DNA of 64,000 nucleotides from Archivesica marissinica (taxonomy: Eukaryota; Mollusca; Bivalvia; Venerida; Vesicomyidae), in the NCBI GenBank assembly GCA_014843695.1, contig CM026400.1, positions 33,535,513 through 33,599,512 of the forward strand, read 5' to 3'. Under the pieces are notes generated by a model. That model saw only the letters and a program-made list of their open reading frames with translations. It was not told where the DNA came from and did not search any database. The position numbers were made by a program, and so were the translations under genes. Position 1 is the stretch's first letter. Each line of letters begins with the position of its first letter. Of this stretch, positions 18,880-30,685 are shown in pieces.

Positions 18880-20248
18880 TGGGTTTTTTTTCTAGCTGGA
18901 ATGTATGATGAGGCAGGCTACATTGCTCGTCTTGGCGTCCCTGTCAGCATTTCAGAGTTTTATTGCAAGGCCGCCATCTTGTGCTCAGCACATAATGCTA
19001 ATGGGGCTTTTCTGATCACGCAGCATCCATCGTCCCACCAACAATTCCTTCGAACGGCATCTCTTAAATAAATTGCTTTTTTAATATAACACAACTGTTC
19101 CTTGGGTGACCCTTTACCGGAGTTGCTAAATTATCTGCAATCTGATTGCATAATTGTTATCCCACATTAGTCAGGTCAGGGTCACACTTTAAAAAGAGTT
19201 TTGCACATTGTTTTTAATATTTACATTCAATGACCGAAATCTCTTTTTTAAGATACAAATTTTGGCCGTGTGTCAGTTTTGCAAATATATTTCAATATTT
19301 ATCTGTACTACGTTCTATAAACATTATTATGATTTTGACCTGCAATGTGTAAATGCACTAATATTTCTTCCCATTTAATCAAGACAGAATAGCCATATCA
19401 TTTTATAGATAAATGTCTTGTTTGTTCAGTCAAAAGTATGCAAGAACATGTTATCAATTTTGAATGACTTACAGAAATGTCTAATTTAAACAAGACATTT
19501 TTTGGTATTATTTTACTTTACAATTTCGCGTCAGACATTTTGCTTACTACACGGTCTATTTCTCCTGCGGTTCGGTGCTTTCTTCAGGAAATGGCCTGTG
19601 GTCACTGTAGCTAATGAATTAAATGTATTTTCACTCGAAAAACATTCAAATGAATATTTTCTGGTTTATTGATGTTTGATCTATCAAAATCCAAAGATTT
19701 CCGCGCTGGCATTTTACAGTCTCGGATTCAGATAATAATGCGCATAACTGTGGTGCTAGGGTCCGATTATCATTAAGTCTTTCAGATGGGTACTTTAAAC
19801 CTAGGTCTCGCATAAAGATCAAAATGGCAGTTTGCCTATGTTATTGGTGCGGTTATCATGCAGATACTGGGCAAAGTTCGGTGTAAAGCGTGAACAAAAG
19901 GAGAAACATTCGGGACCAAGAAATTTGTTGGGTTTGGATGTAATTTTCACCATGTGTACATATTTCCGGCCATTTTAACAAAGCTTGTCTGTCCATTCTT
20001 CATATCCAAAAACCCCTTGTTGAACTTTCACCAACCTTATGAGGTGTAGTTGTAGTTTGCATATTGTGACCCCATTCTGTTTATGGATGAGGCATCAGTT
20101 TAACGTCTAGTTGTGCATATTTGAATGCGTGTAAGTATTGTGTGGCATATAAAATGGATGCGAGGAATAAATCATTCTTGCTAGATTTGAATTTTATTAG
20201 ATACACAATAGTTCTGTAAAAAAAAAAAATTATACAAAAAGGTACGCC
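18880..20248. other. Intergenic DNA without recognised feature
   Basis: No exon-like homology, tRNA boxes or terminal repeats. A SINE family 4 scrap (ctttcagatgggtactttaa) is at about 19780-19815. Confidence 0.5.
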
Positions 20249-20250
20249 TA

Positions 20251-20351
20251 TTTACTAAATTGCAAATGGCGTTTCCAAAGCAAGGGATGTAACTCACAGC
20301 ATTGCAAAAGAAAAGGTAGGTCACTGGAAACACCATTTGCAATTTAGTAAA
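20251..20351. repeat. Short inverted repeat (hairpin)
   Basis: tttactaaattgcaaatggc...gtttcc at 20251-20276 pairs with ggaaacaccatttgcaattt...agtaaa at 20326-20351, 26-bp arms with one mismatch. Confidence 0.85.
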
Positions 20352-20689
20352 GCCAAAAATAGGGGATGTAACTCATATTTACTAAATTCCAAAGGGGAGG
20401 TAACTTGTAGGAAAGGGTTAAAATACAACATGAACAATCAACACTTATTCATAACGAAACTCATGGTCCAAATGGTCACACAATTTCATCAATATTGACC
20501 AGGATATATATAAAATTTAAATACAATAACCGCGAACATACGTTGGTAAAATTAGGTGGCGACACCTACTATACATGTACAGCGATAAAGTGAACCGTAA
20601 AACTCCACCCAACAGGACTAATAAATATTTAACAATTCAAAACCAAATGAGGTTCTTGTTGGGCAGCATTTCACTCTGTTGGTGTACAG

Positions 20690-20885
20690 CTTTGTGGGGG
20701 GGGGGGGGGGGGGTTAGTGTCACACAAACAGCATAGGTCATATGGTGACTCTTTACCTGTTATTGGTGGACGAAGATACCGGGTGCCCGTTTGGGCATCG
20801 GAGTAGAACCACTGACCTTCAGTAAGTAGCTGGATAACTTTCTCACACCCAATGACATTCGAACCCAGTCAATACGTGAAAGTGA
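20690..20885 (-). mobile_element. SINE family 3 fragment, next to a poly-G run
   Basis: Poly-G run at about 20696-20713, then cacacaaacagcataggtca, gttattggtggacgaagata, ggtagaaccactgacctt-like sequence and cattcgaacccagtcaatac, the tRNA-like B box on the minus strand. Confidence 0.65.
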
Positions 20886-20989
20886 TTTCAGAGTGGTGAC
20901 CGACTGTGCAGAGAGGTGCACAGATGGGTATTGACTGCTTAGAAGTTTGCCCGTAGTGTATAGACTGCATATAATATGAACTTGCAAGA

Positions 20990-21390
20990 TAAAAGAACAT
21001 ATCTTAAGGACTGGCATGAACATATCTTTATGAACATATCTTAATGACTGGCATGAATATAACTTAAGGACTGGCATGAACATATCTTTATGAACATATC
21101 TTAAGGACTGGCATGAACATATCTTTATGAACATATCTTAATGAACATATCTTTATGAACATATCTTAAGGACTGGCATGAACATATCTTTATGAACATA
21201 TCTTAATGACTGGCATGAATATAACTTAAGGACTGGCATGAATATAACTTAAGGACTGGCATGAACATATCTTAAGGACTGGTATGAACATATCTTTATG
21301 AACATATCTTAAGGACTGGCATGAACATATCTTTATGAACATATCTTAAGGACTGGTATGAACATATCTTAAGGACTGGCATCCAGCCCA
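20990..21390. repeat. Minisatellite, units of 14 and 23 bp mixed
   Basis: Alternating gaacatatctttat and gaacatatcttaaggactgg plus cat. A near-identical array is at 23980-24400 on the far side of the gap. Confidence 0.93.
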
Positions 21391-21951
21391 TCAATCCAAT
21401 ACAACAAATTATATTTACTGGGAAAAGCATATGCTACGAAAATAGACTGAAATAACAGCTTGCCTTCAGTTGGTTCATAATATTTTTGTATCGATTCCTA
21501 TTGCCTTCAATGGTTTCATGCGTTTTACATACATTTATCGTCGCTACCGGTTGCCCATATGATTGAAGCCTCCCGACGAGATTAGTCATTTTAGATTTTT
21601 GGAGGATAGTGCAATGATACAGACAGGGTCCCCATTCCAGGGTCTCTAGTTCTTTTACGTGCACGGTGTAATGGTTTAAAGTCCCAGTTGAAAGACTTAA
21701 TTTATTTACGGGTCAGACTTGGATTACAAGTCTAATGTTAACCACTGACTGCAGATCCGTTTCATATGATGTTTGTGCTGCATTTAATATCAATTTTCCG
21801 CAGTAAAGACATTTTGTTGTATTGGGTTACATAGAGTGGTTTAGGCTAGGGATTCACTTATTGGCAGAAAATCAGACACAACAAATAAATATTTTACACG
21901 TATACACAACTACTATTACAGTGCGGATAAAAACAAACAACTCTAGAACTG
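21391..21951. other. Segment repeated at 24410-24970
   Basis: Without a coding gene. It holds a SINE family 4 fragment at 21645-21770 (minus strand; ttcttttacgtgcacggtgt). The whole stretch recurs base for base 3,019 bp downstream. Confidence 0.8.
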
Positions 21952-22850
21952 CTGATGATATGCTAAGTAATCTTAATCGATTACATTGCTTAGAAAAGTA
22001 ATCATGGATTTAGAAAGTAATCATAATCAATTACATTGCTTAGAAAAGTAATCATGGATTTAGAAAGTAATCGTAATCAATTACATTGCTTAGAAAAGTA
22101 ATCAGTAACCATGGATTTAGAAAGTAATCTTAATTGATTACATTGCTTAGAAAAGTAATCATGGATTTAGAAAGTAATTTATTACATTGCTTAGAAAAGT
22201 AATCAATAATCATGGATTTAGAAAGTAATTGTAATCAATTACATTGCTTAGAACAGTAATCAATAATCATGGATTTAGAAAGTAATTGTAATCAATTACA
22301 TTGCTTAGAACAGTAATCATGGATTTAGAAAGTAATTGTAATCAATTACATTGCTTAGAACAGTAATCAATAATCGTGGATTTAGAAAGTAATCGTAATC
22401 ATGGATTTAGAAAGTAATCGTAATCATGGATTTAGAAAGTAATCATAATCAATTACATTGCTTAGAACAGTAATCATGGATTTAGAAAGTAATCATAATC
22501 GATTACATTGCTTAGAAAAGTAATCAATAATCGTGGATTTAGATAGTAATCATAATCAATTACATTGCTTAGAAAAGTAATCAGTAACCATGGATTTAGA
22601 AAGTAATCTTAATCGATTACATTGCTAAGAAAAGTAATCAGTAATCGTGGATTTAGACAGTAATCGTAATCAATTACATTGCTTAGAAAAGTAATCAGTA
22701 ATCATGGATTTAGATCGTAATCAATTACATTGCTTAGAAAAGTAATCAATAATCGTGGATTTAGATAGTAATCATAATCAATTACATTGCTTAGAAAAGT
22801 AATCAGTAATCATGGATTTAGAAAGTAATCATAATCAATTACATTGCTTA
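21952..22850. repeat. About 57-bp satellite, left of the gap
   Basis: Units contain tcaattacattgcttagaaa, agtaatcatggatttagaaa and taatcgtaa spacers of variable length. It stops at the N run and is duplicated right of it. Confidence 0.95.
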
Positions 22851-23850
22851 NNNNNNNNNNNNNNNNNNNNNNNNNNNNNNNNNNNNNNNNNNNNNNNNNN
22901 NNNNNNNNNNNNNNNNNNNNNNNNNNNNNNNNNNNNNNNNNNNNNNNNNNNNNNNNNNNNNNNNNNNNNNNNNNNNNNNNNNNNNNNNNNNNNNNNNNNN
23001 NNNNNNNNNNNNNNNNNNNNNNNNNNNNNNNNNNNNNNNNNNNNNNNNNNNNNNNNNNNNNNNNNNNNNNNNNNNNNNNNNNNNNNNNNNNNNNNNNNNN
23101 NNNNNNNNNNNNNNNNNNNNNNNNNNNNNNNNNNNNNNNNNNNNNNNNNNNNNNNNNNNNNNNNNNNNNNNNNNNNNNNNNNNNNNNNNNNNNNNNNNNN
23201 NNNNNNNNNNNNNNNNNNNNNNNNNNNNNNNNNNNNNNNNNNNNNNNNNNNNNNNNNNNNNNNNNNNNNNNNNNNNNNNNNNNNNNNNNNNNNNNNNNNN
23301 NNNNNNNNNNNNNNNNNNNNNNNNNNNNNNNNNNNNNNNNNNNNNNNNNNNNNNNNNNNNNNNNNNNNNNNNNNNNNNNNNNNNNNNNNNNNNNNNNNNN
23401 NNNNNNNNNNNNNNNNNNNNNNNNNNNNNNNNNNNNNNNNNNNNNNNNNNNNNNNNNNNNNNNNNNNNNNNNNNNNNNNNNNNNNNNNNNNNNNNNNNNN
23501 NNNNNNNNNNNNNNNNNNNNNNNNNNNNNNNNNNNNNNNNNNNNNNNNNNNNNNNNNNNNNNNNNNNNNNNNNNNNNNNNNNNNNNNNNNNNNNNNNNNN
23601 NNNNNNNNNNNNNNNNNNNNNNNNNNNNNNNNNNNNNNNNNNNNNNNNNNNNNNNNNNNNNNNNNNNNNNNNNNNNNNNNNNNNNNNNNNNNNNNNNNNN
23701 NNNNNNNNNNNNNNNNNNNNNNNNNNNNNNNNNNNNNNNNNNNNNNNNNNNNNNNNNNNNNNNNNNNNNNNNNNNNNNNNNNNNNNNNNNNNNNNNNNNN
23801 NNNNNNNNNNNNNNNNNNNNNNNNNNNNNNNNNNNNNNNNNNNNNNNNNN
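22851..23850. other. Assembly gap (1,000 N)
   Basis: Exactly 1,000 undetermined bases, a conventional scaffold-gap size and so not a measured length. Its flanks are duplicates of one another. Confidence 0.99.
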
Positions 23851-25878
23851 AAGTGATTTCAGAGTGGTGACCGACGGTGCACAGATGGGTATTGACTGCT
23901 TAGAAGTTTGCCCGTAGTGTATAGACTGCATATAATATGAACTTGCAAGATAAAAAACAACAAACCAAACAACAACCAGAACATATCTTAAGGACTGGCA
24001 TGAACATATCTTTATGAACATATCTTAATGACTGGCATGAATATAACTTAAGGACTGGCATGAACATATCTTTATGAACATATCTTAAGGACTGGCATGA
24101 ACATATCTTTATGAACATATCTTTATGAACATATCTTAAGGACTGGCATGAACATATCTTTATGAACATATCTTAATGACTGGCATGAATATAACTTAAG
24201 GACTGGCATGAACATAACTTAAGGACTGGCATGAACATATCTTAAGGACTGGTAAACAACAAACAACAAACCAAACAACAAACAAACAACAAACAACAAA
24301 CCATGAACATATCTTTATGAACATATCTTAAGGACTGGCATGAACATATCTTTATGAACATATCTTAAGGACTGGTATGAACATATCTTAAGGACTGGCA
24401 TCCAGCCCATCAATCCAATACAACAAATTATATTTACTGGGAAAAGCATATGCTACGAAAATAGACTGAAATAACAGCTTGCCTTCAGTTGGTTCATAAT
24501 ATTTTTGTATCGATTCCTATTGCCTTCAATGGTTTCATGCGTTTTACATACATTTATCGTCGCTACCGGTTGCCCATATGATTGAAGCCTCCCGACGAGA
24601 TTAGTCATTTTAGATTTTTGGAGGATAGTGCAATGATACAGACAGGGTCCCCATTCCAGGGTCTCTAGTTCTTTTACGTGCACGGTGTAATGGTTTAAAG
24701 TCCCAGTTGAAAGACTTAATTTATTTACGGGTCAGACTTGGATTACAAGTCTAATGTTAACCACTGACTGCAGATCCGTTTCATATGATGTTTGTGCTGC
24801 ATTTAATATCAATTTTCCGCAGTAAAGACATTTTGTTGTATTGGGTTACATAGAGTGGTTTAGGCTAGGGATTCACTTATTGGCAGAAAATCAGACACAA
24901 CAAATAAATATTTTACACGTATACACAACTACTATTACAGTGCGGATAAAAACAAACAACTCTAGAACTGCTGATGATATGCTAAGTAATCTTAATCGAT
25001 TACATTGCTTAGAAAAGTAATCATGGATTTAGAAAGTAATCATAATCAATTACATTGCTTAGAAAAGTAATCATGGATTTAGAAAGTAATCGTAATCAAT
25101 TACATTGCTTAGAAAAGTAATCAGTAACCATGGATTTAGAAAGTAATCTTAATTGATTACATTGCTTAGAAAAGTAATCATGGATTTAGAAAGTAATTTA
25201 TTACATTGCTTAGAAAAGTAATCAATAATCATGGATTTAGAAAGTAATTGTAATCAATTACATTGCTTAGAACAGTAATCAATAATCATGGATTTAGAAA
25301 GTAATTGTAATCAATTACATTGCTTAGAACAGTAATCAATAATCATGGATTTAGAAAGTAATTGTAATCAATTACATTGCTTAGAACAGTAATCAATAAT
25401 CGTGGATTTAGAAAGTAATCGTAATCATGGATTTAGAAAGTAATCGTAATCATGGATTTAGAAAGTAATCATAATCAATTACATTGCTTAGAACAGTAAT
25501 CATGGATTTAGAAAGTAATCATAATCGATTACATTGCTTAGAAAAGTAATCAATAATCGTGGATTTAGATAGTAATCATAATCAATTACATTGCTTAGAA
25601 AAGTAATCAGTAACCATGGATTTAGAAAGTAATCTTAATCGATTACATTGCTAAGAAAAGTAATCAGTAATCGTGGATTTAGACAGTAATCGTAATCAAT
25701 TACATTGCTTAGAAAAGTAATCAGTAATCATGGATTTAGATCGTAATCAATTACATTGCTTAGAAAAGTAATCAATAATCGTGGATTTAGATAGTAATCA
25801 TAATCAATTACATTGCTTAGAAAAGTAATCAGTAATCATGGATTTAGAAAGTAATCATAATCAATTACATTGCTTAGA
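23851..25878. repeat. Second copy of 20879-22850 (probable assembly duplication)
   Basis: Starts aagtgatttcagagtggtga like 20879, then the same SINE scrap, minisatellite, 560-bp unique stretch and satellite start, at an offset of 3,019 bp (3,028 after a 9-bp indel). Differences are mostly in the minisatellite, with odd caaacaacaaac runs at 23955-23980 and 24245-24300. Confidence 0.9.
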
Positions 25879-28800
25879 AAAGTAATCATGGATTTAGAAA
25901 GTAATCGTAATCAATTACATTGCTTAGAAAAGTAATCAGTAATCATGGATTTAGAAAGTAATCATAATCAATTACATTGCTTAGAAAAGTAATCAGTAAC
26001 CATGGATTTAGAAAGTAATCTTAATCAATTACATTGCTTAGAAAAGTAATCATGGATTTAGAAAGTAATCGTAATCAATTACATTGCTTAGAAAAGTAAT
26101 CAGTAATCATGGATTTAGAAAGTAATCATAATTGATTACATTGCTTAGAAAAGTAATCAATAATCATGGATTTAGATAGTAATTGTAATCAATTACATTG
26201 CTTAGAAAAGTAATCAATAATCATGGATTTAGAAAGTAATTGTAATCAATTACATTGCTTAGAAAAGTAATCAGTAACCATGGATTTAGAAAGAAATCAG
26301 AATCAATTACATTGCTTAGAAAAGTAATCATGGATTTAGAAAGTAATCGTAATCAATTACATTGCTTAGAAAAGTAATCAGTAATCGTGGATTTAGAAAG
26401 TAATCGTAATCAATTACATTGCTTAGAAAAGTAATCAGTAACCATGGATTTAGAAAGTAATCTTAATCAATTACATTGCTTAGAAAAGTAATCATGGATT
26501 TAGAAAGTAATCGTAATCAATTACATTGCTTAGAAAAGTAATCAATAATCATGGATTTAGAAAGTAATCATAATTGATTACATTGCTTAGAAAAGTAATC
26601 AGTAATCATGGATTTAGATAGTAATCAATTACATTGCTTAGAAAAGTAATCAGTAATCGTGGATTTAGAAAGTAATCGTAATCAATTACATTGCTTAGAA
26701 AAGTAATCAGTAACCATGGATTTAGAAAGTAATCTAATCAATTACATTGCTTAGAAAAGTAATCATGGATTTAGAAAGTAATCGTAATCAATTACATTGC
26801 TTAGAAAAGTAATCAGTAATCATGGATTTAGAAAGTAATCATCGATTACATTGCTTAGAAAAGTAATCAATAATCGTGGATTTAGATAGAATCATAATCA
26901 ATTACATTGCTTAGAAAAGTAATCAGTAATCTGGATTTAGAAAGTAATCGTAATCATTACATTGCTTAGAAAAGTAATCAGTAACCATGGATTTAGAAAG
27001 TAATCTTAATCAATTACATTGCTTAGAAAAGTAATCATGGATTTAGAAAGTAATCGTAATCAATTACATTGCTTAGAAAAGTAATCAATAATCATGGATT
27101 TAGAAAGTAATCATAATTGATTACATTGCTTAGAAAAGTAATCAGTAATCATGGATTTAGATAGTAATCAATTACATTGCTTAGAAAAGTAATCAGTAAT
27201 CGTGGATTTAGAAAGTAATCGTAATCAATTACATTGCTTAGAAAAGTAATCAGTAACCATGGATTTAGAAAGTAATCTTAATCAATTACATTGCTTAGAA
27301 AAGTAATCATGGATTTAGAAAGTAATCGTAATCAATTACATTGCTTAGAAAAGTAATCAATAATCGTGGATTTAGAAAGTAATCATAATCGATTACATTG
27401 CTTAGAAAAGTAATCAGTAATCATGGATTTAGATAGTAATCAATTACATTGCTTAGAAAAGTAATCAATAATCGTGGATTTAGAAAGTAATCGTAATCAA
27501 TTACATTGCTTAGAAAAGTAATCAGTAACCATGGATTTAGAAAGTAATCATAATCAATTACATTGCTTAGAAAAGTAATCATGGATTTAGAAAGTAATCG
27601 TAATCAATTACATTGCTTAGAAAAGTAATCAATAATCGTGGATTTAGATAGTAATCATAATCAATTACATTGCTTAGAAAAGTAATCAGTAATCATGGAT
27701 TTAGAAAGTAATCATAATCGATTACATTGCTTAGAAAAGTAATCAATAATCGTGGATTTAGAAAGTAATCATAATTGATTACATTGCTTAGAAAAGTAAT
27801 CAGTAATCATGGATTTAGAAAGTAATTGTAATCATTACATTGCTTAGAAAAGTAATCAATAATCATGGATTTAGAAAGTAATTGTAATCAATTACATTGC
27901 TTAGAAAAGTAATCATGGATTTAGAAAGTAATCGTAATCAATTACATTGCTTAGAAAAGTAATCAGTAATCATGGATTTAGAAAGTAATCATAATCGATT
28001 ACATTGCTTAGAAAAGTAATCAATAATCATGGATTTAGAAAGTAATCATAATTGATTACATTGCTTAGAAAAGTAATCAGTAATCATGGATTTAGAAAGT
28101 AATTGTAATCAATTACATTGCTTAGAAAAGTAATCAATAATCATGGATTTAGAAAGTAATTGTAATCAATTACATTGCTTAGAAAAGTAATCAGTAACCA
28201 TGGATTTAGAAAGAAATCAGAATCAATTACATTGCTTAGAAAAGTAATCATGGATTTAGAAAGTAATCGTAATCAATTACATTGCTTAGAAAAGTAATCA
28301 GTAATCATGGATTTAGAAAGTAATCATAATCGATTACATTGCTTAGAAAAGTAATCAATAATCATGGATTTAGAAAGTAATCATAATTGATTACATTGCT
28401 TAGAAAAGTAATCAGTAATCATGGATTTAGAAAGTAATTGTAATCAATTACATTGCTTAGAAAAGTAATCAATAATCATGGATTTAGAAAGTAATTGTAA
28501 TCAATTACATTGCTTAGAAAAGTAATCAGTAACCATGGATTTAGAAAGAAATCAGAATCAATTACATTGCTTAGAAAAGTAATCGTGGATTTAGAAAGTA
28601 ATCATAATCAATTACATTGCTTAGAAAAGTAATCAATAATCATGGATTTAGATAGTAATTGTAATCAATTACATTGCTTAGAAAAGTAATCAGTAATCAT
28701 GGATTTAAAAAGTAATTGTAATCAATTACATTGCTTAGAAAAGTAATCAGTAACCATGGATTTAGAAAGAAATCAGAATCAATTACATTGCTTAGAAAAG

Positions 28801-29062
28801 TAATCAATAATCATGGATTTAGATAGTAATTGTAATCAATTACATTGCTTAGAAAAGTAATCAGTAACCATGGATTTAGAAAGAAATCAGAATCAATTAC
28901 ATTGCTTAGAAAAGTAATCATGGATTTAGAAAGTAATCGTAATCAATTACATTGCTTAGAAAAGTAATCAGTAATCATGGATTTAGAAAGTAATCATAAT
29001 CGATTACATTGCTAAGAAAAGTATATCATGGATTTAGAAAGTAATCGTAATCAATTACATTG
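24983..29062. repeat. About 57-bp satellite, main array right of the gap
   Basis: Over 4 kb of the same unit as 21952-22850. Variation is modular: linkers aatcagtaatc, aatcaataatc or none, and taatcgtaatc, taatcataatc, taattgtaatc. Blocks of several units recur together (for example 28030-28240 against 28360-28560), so it grew by multi-unit duplication. Confidence 0.96.
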
Positions 29063-29286
29063 GCAAGTCATCGACCGCAGATATGGTTTGGCACCAAGTG
29101 TTTCTATCATTAACAGTTCTTGGGTTATGCGTCTTTATCAGCACTGTGTGGCGGTTCACATATTTATTATTGATCTCTACTCTTTAGTAGAGGTAATCAC
29201 ACAATACTGCCACTTAAGGACAATTTCATTCACAGTAAATCTGTACCAAAACTCATTAACAGCAGCATTAACCAGCATACACAAGG
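29063..29286. other. Intergenic DNA without recognised feature
   Basis: Short unique stretch after the satellite; nothing recognised. Confidence 0.4.
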
Positions 29287-29493
29287 TTCCCATGGTCGGT
29301 TGCCAATGGCGCCAAAAAACAACTATTGGCACTAAGTTTTATGAATTGACGAAAATATTTGACACTCTTTTTTTTTTTGCACATGTTTTGTCAAAATACA
29401 TGGCTTTATTTGTGAACTATATGGCTCTTAGTTGGCTCAAGTTTTCAATTGGCGACAGAGGTGGTGCAGACAAACATTCAGACAGAGGGAACC
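29287..29493. mobile_element. MITE-like element (ggttccc family), degenerate
   Basis: Begins aggttcccatggtcggttgc and ends gacagagggaacccc, the same inverted ends as the complete copy at 54211-54478; the centre is shorter. Confidence 0.7.
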
Positions 29494-29899
29494 CCGATAC
29501 ACTTTTGACATGACAACATGACTTTTCAACGCATGGGTTTTAAGTTGTTGTACACTGTCATTAAATGCTGAATATGACGTTTGTTTATTAGTTGAATTCA
29601 TTGACAAATGTTTGAGGAAAACATCAAATTAGACACTGCAATAGGAAATTATATTCTCCATAAACCAGAATTATTAAGACCAAATACTTTTCCTTTATAT
29701 TACATAATATATTTACCAGGTTACATGATTTTGTTATCACCAATATACATGCATGAAAAAAATGATTTTTGAGCATTGTTGGTGCAACTATTAAAAATCC
29801 AGCTTTACAAATATATACATTCGAGAGCAGACTATATATATATATATATATACATACAATTTCTATATACCATGTACAATAGGAAAATTACAGTAAAAA
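29494..29899. other. AT-rich intergenic DNA
   Basis: Includes a (TA)n tract near 29832-29852. No gene seen. Confidence 0.5.
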
Positions 29900-30132
29900 C
29901 CCATTCAACACCATATAACTGACATGGACTGGTCCATGATATTTTTAGACCAATAAATTAATAAGAAAATTACATTTGGACCAGTTCATTTATCAAAATG
30001 GGTGAATTTGTCTTAAAATAGAAATATTACATTGCAAAAAAGTGCAGATCCTGAGGAGACGGCTCGTTACGAGCCGGCTCATCTGGATCTACACTTTTTG
30101 TAAGCCTATTTAGGTATGTAGTGTTGAAAGGG
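29900..30132 (+). mobile_element. TTAA MITE (piggyBac-like), copy 4, left TTAA lost
   Basis: cccattcaacaccatat ... ttgaaaggg; right TTAA at 30133-30136, left flank mutated to AAAA. The hairpin cggctcgttacgagccggct is perfect. Confidence 0.87.
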
Positions 30133-30169
30133 TTAAATAATTATCTTTGTCATTCTTCATTTCTGTAGT

Positions 30170-30399
30170 TTATACAAATTTATTTTAGCTCCATTGCGAA
30201 ACAAGTTCTTTCAACTTATATTAATCACTCTCGAGACCTCATTCCTGATGGAATCCATCGCCATGAAGGAGAGAGAAGAGGCAATGTGGAATTTAAATGC
30301 CTTGCCTAAGGGCACAATCGTAACGGCTCCAGCGGGGCTCGAACTCCGGACCTTTCGCACCTGAAGCGAACGTGCATCCACTGCGCTATCACGACTTCC
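30170..30399 (-). mobile_element. SINE family 2, full length, with target duplication
   Basis: Minus-strand copy from tail (tttatacaaatttattttag) to head (cgctatcacgacttc). Direct repeats ttcatttctgta flank it (about 30156-30169 and 30403-30416). It lies downstream of the DAXX stop codon. Confidence 0.9.
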
Positions 30400-30685
30400 A
30401 CGATTTCATTTCTGTACAAAACAAATATGTCCAATATACAGGACAGGATCAAGTCTCAAATTTCAAATAAAAATTTCTACCAATCACTGATAATCACCGA
30501 CAAATCCCAAGATTTCAGAGTAGAGGTTTGTTCTTGGTTCAATTTAACACTTTAAAGATGTGATCTGTCCATCAAATTTACATTGAAATTTAAAATAAAT
30601 TTCAACTTTTAAATTAAATTTTGTACCTATGTGTCTAACGAAATGCAAGAACTAGTCAACTACTAGTAGTGATGGGTCAAAGAAA

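Noticed and set aside
18619..19071. 150-codon frame with many cysteines
   Set aside because: It overlaps RPL28 exon 4 in another frame; the cysteines come from a direct repeat and out-of-frame reading.
22810..24021. Open frames of 350-400 codons across the gap
   Set aside because: They consist of undetermined bases.
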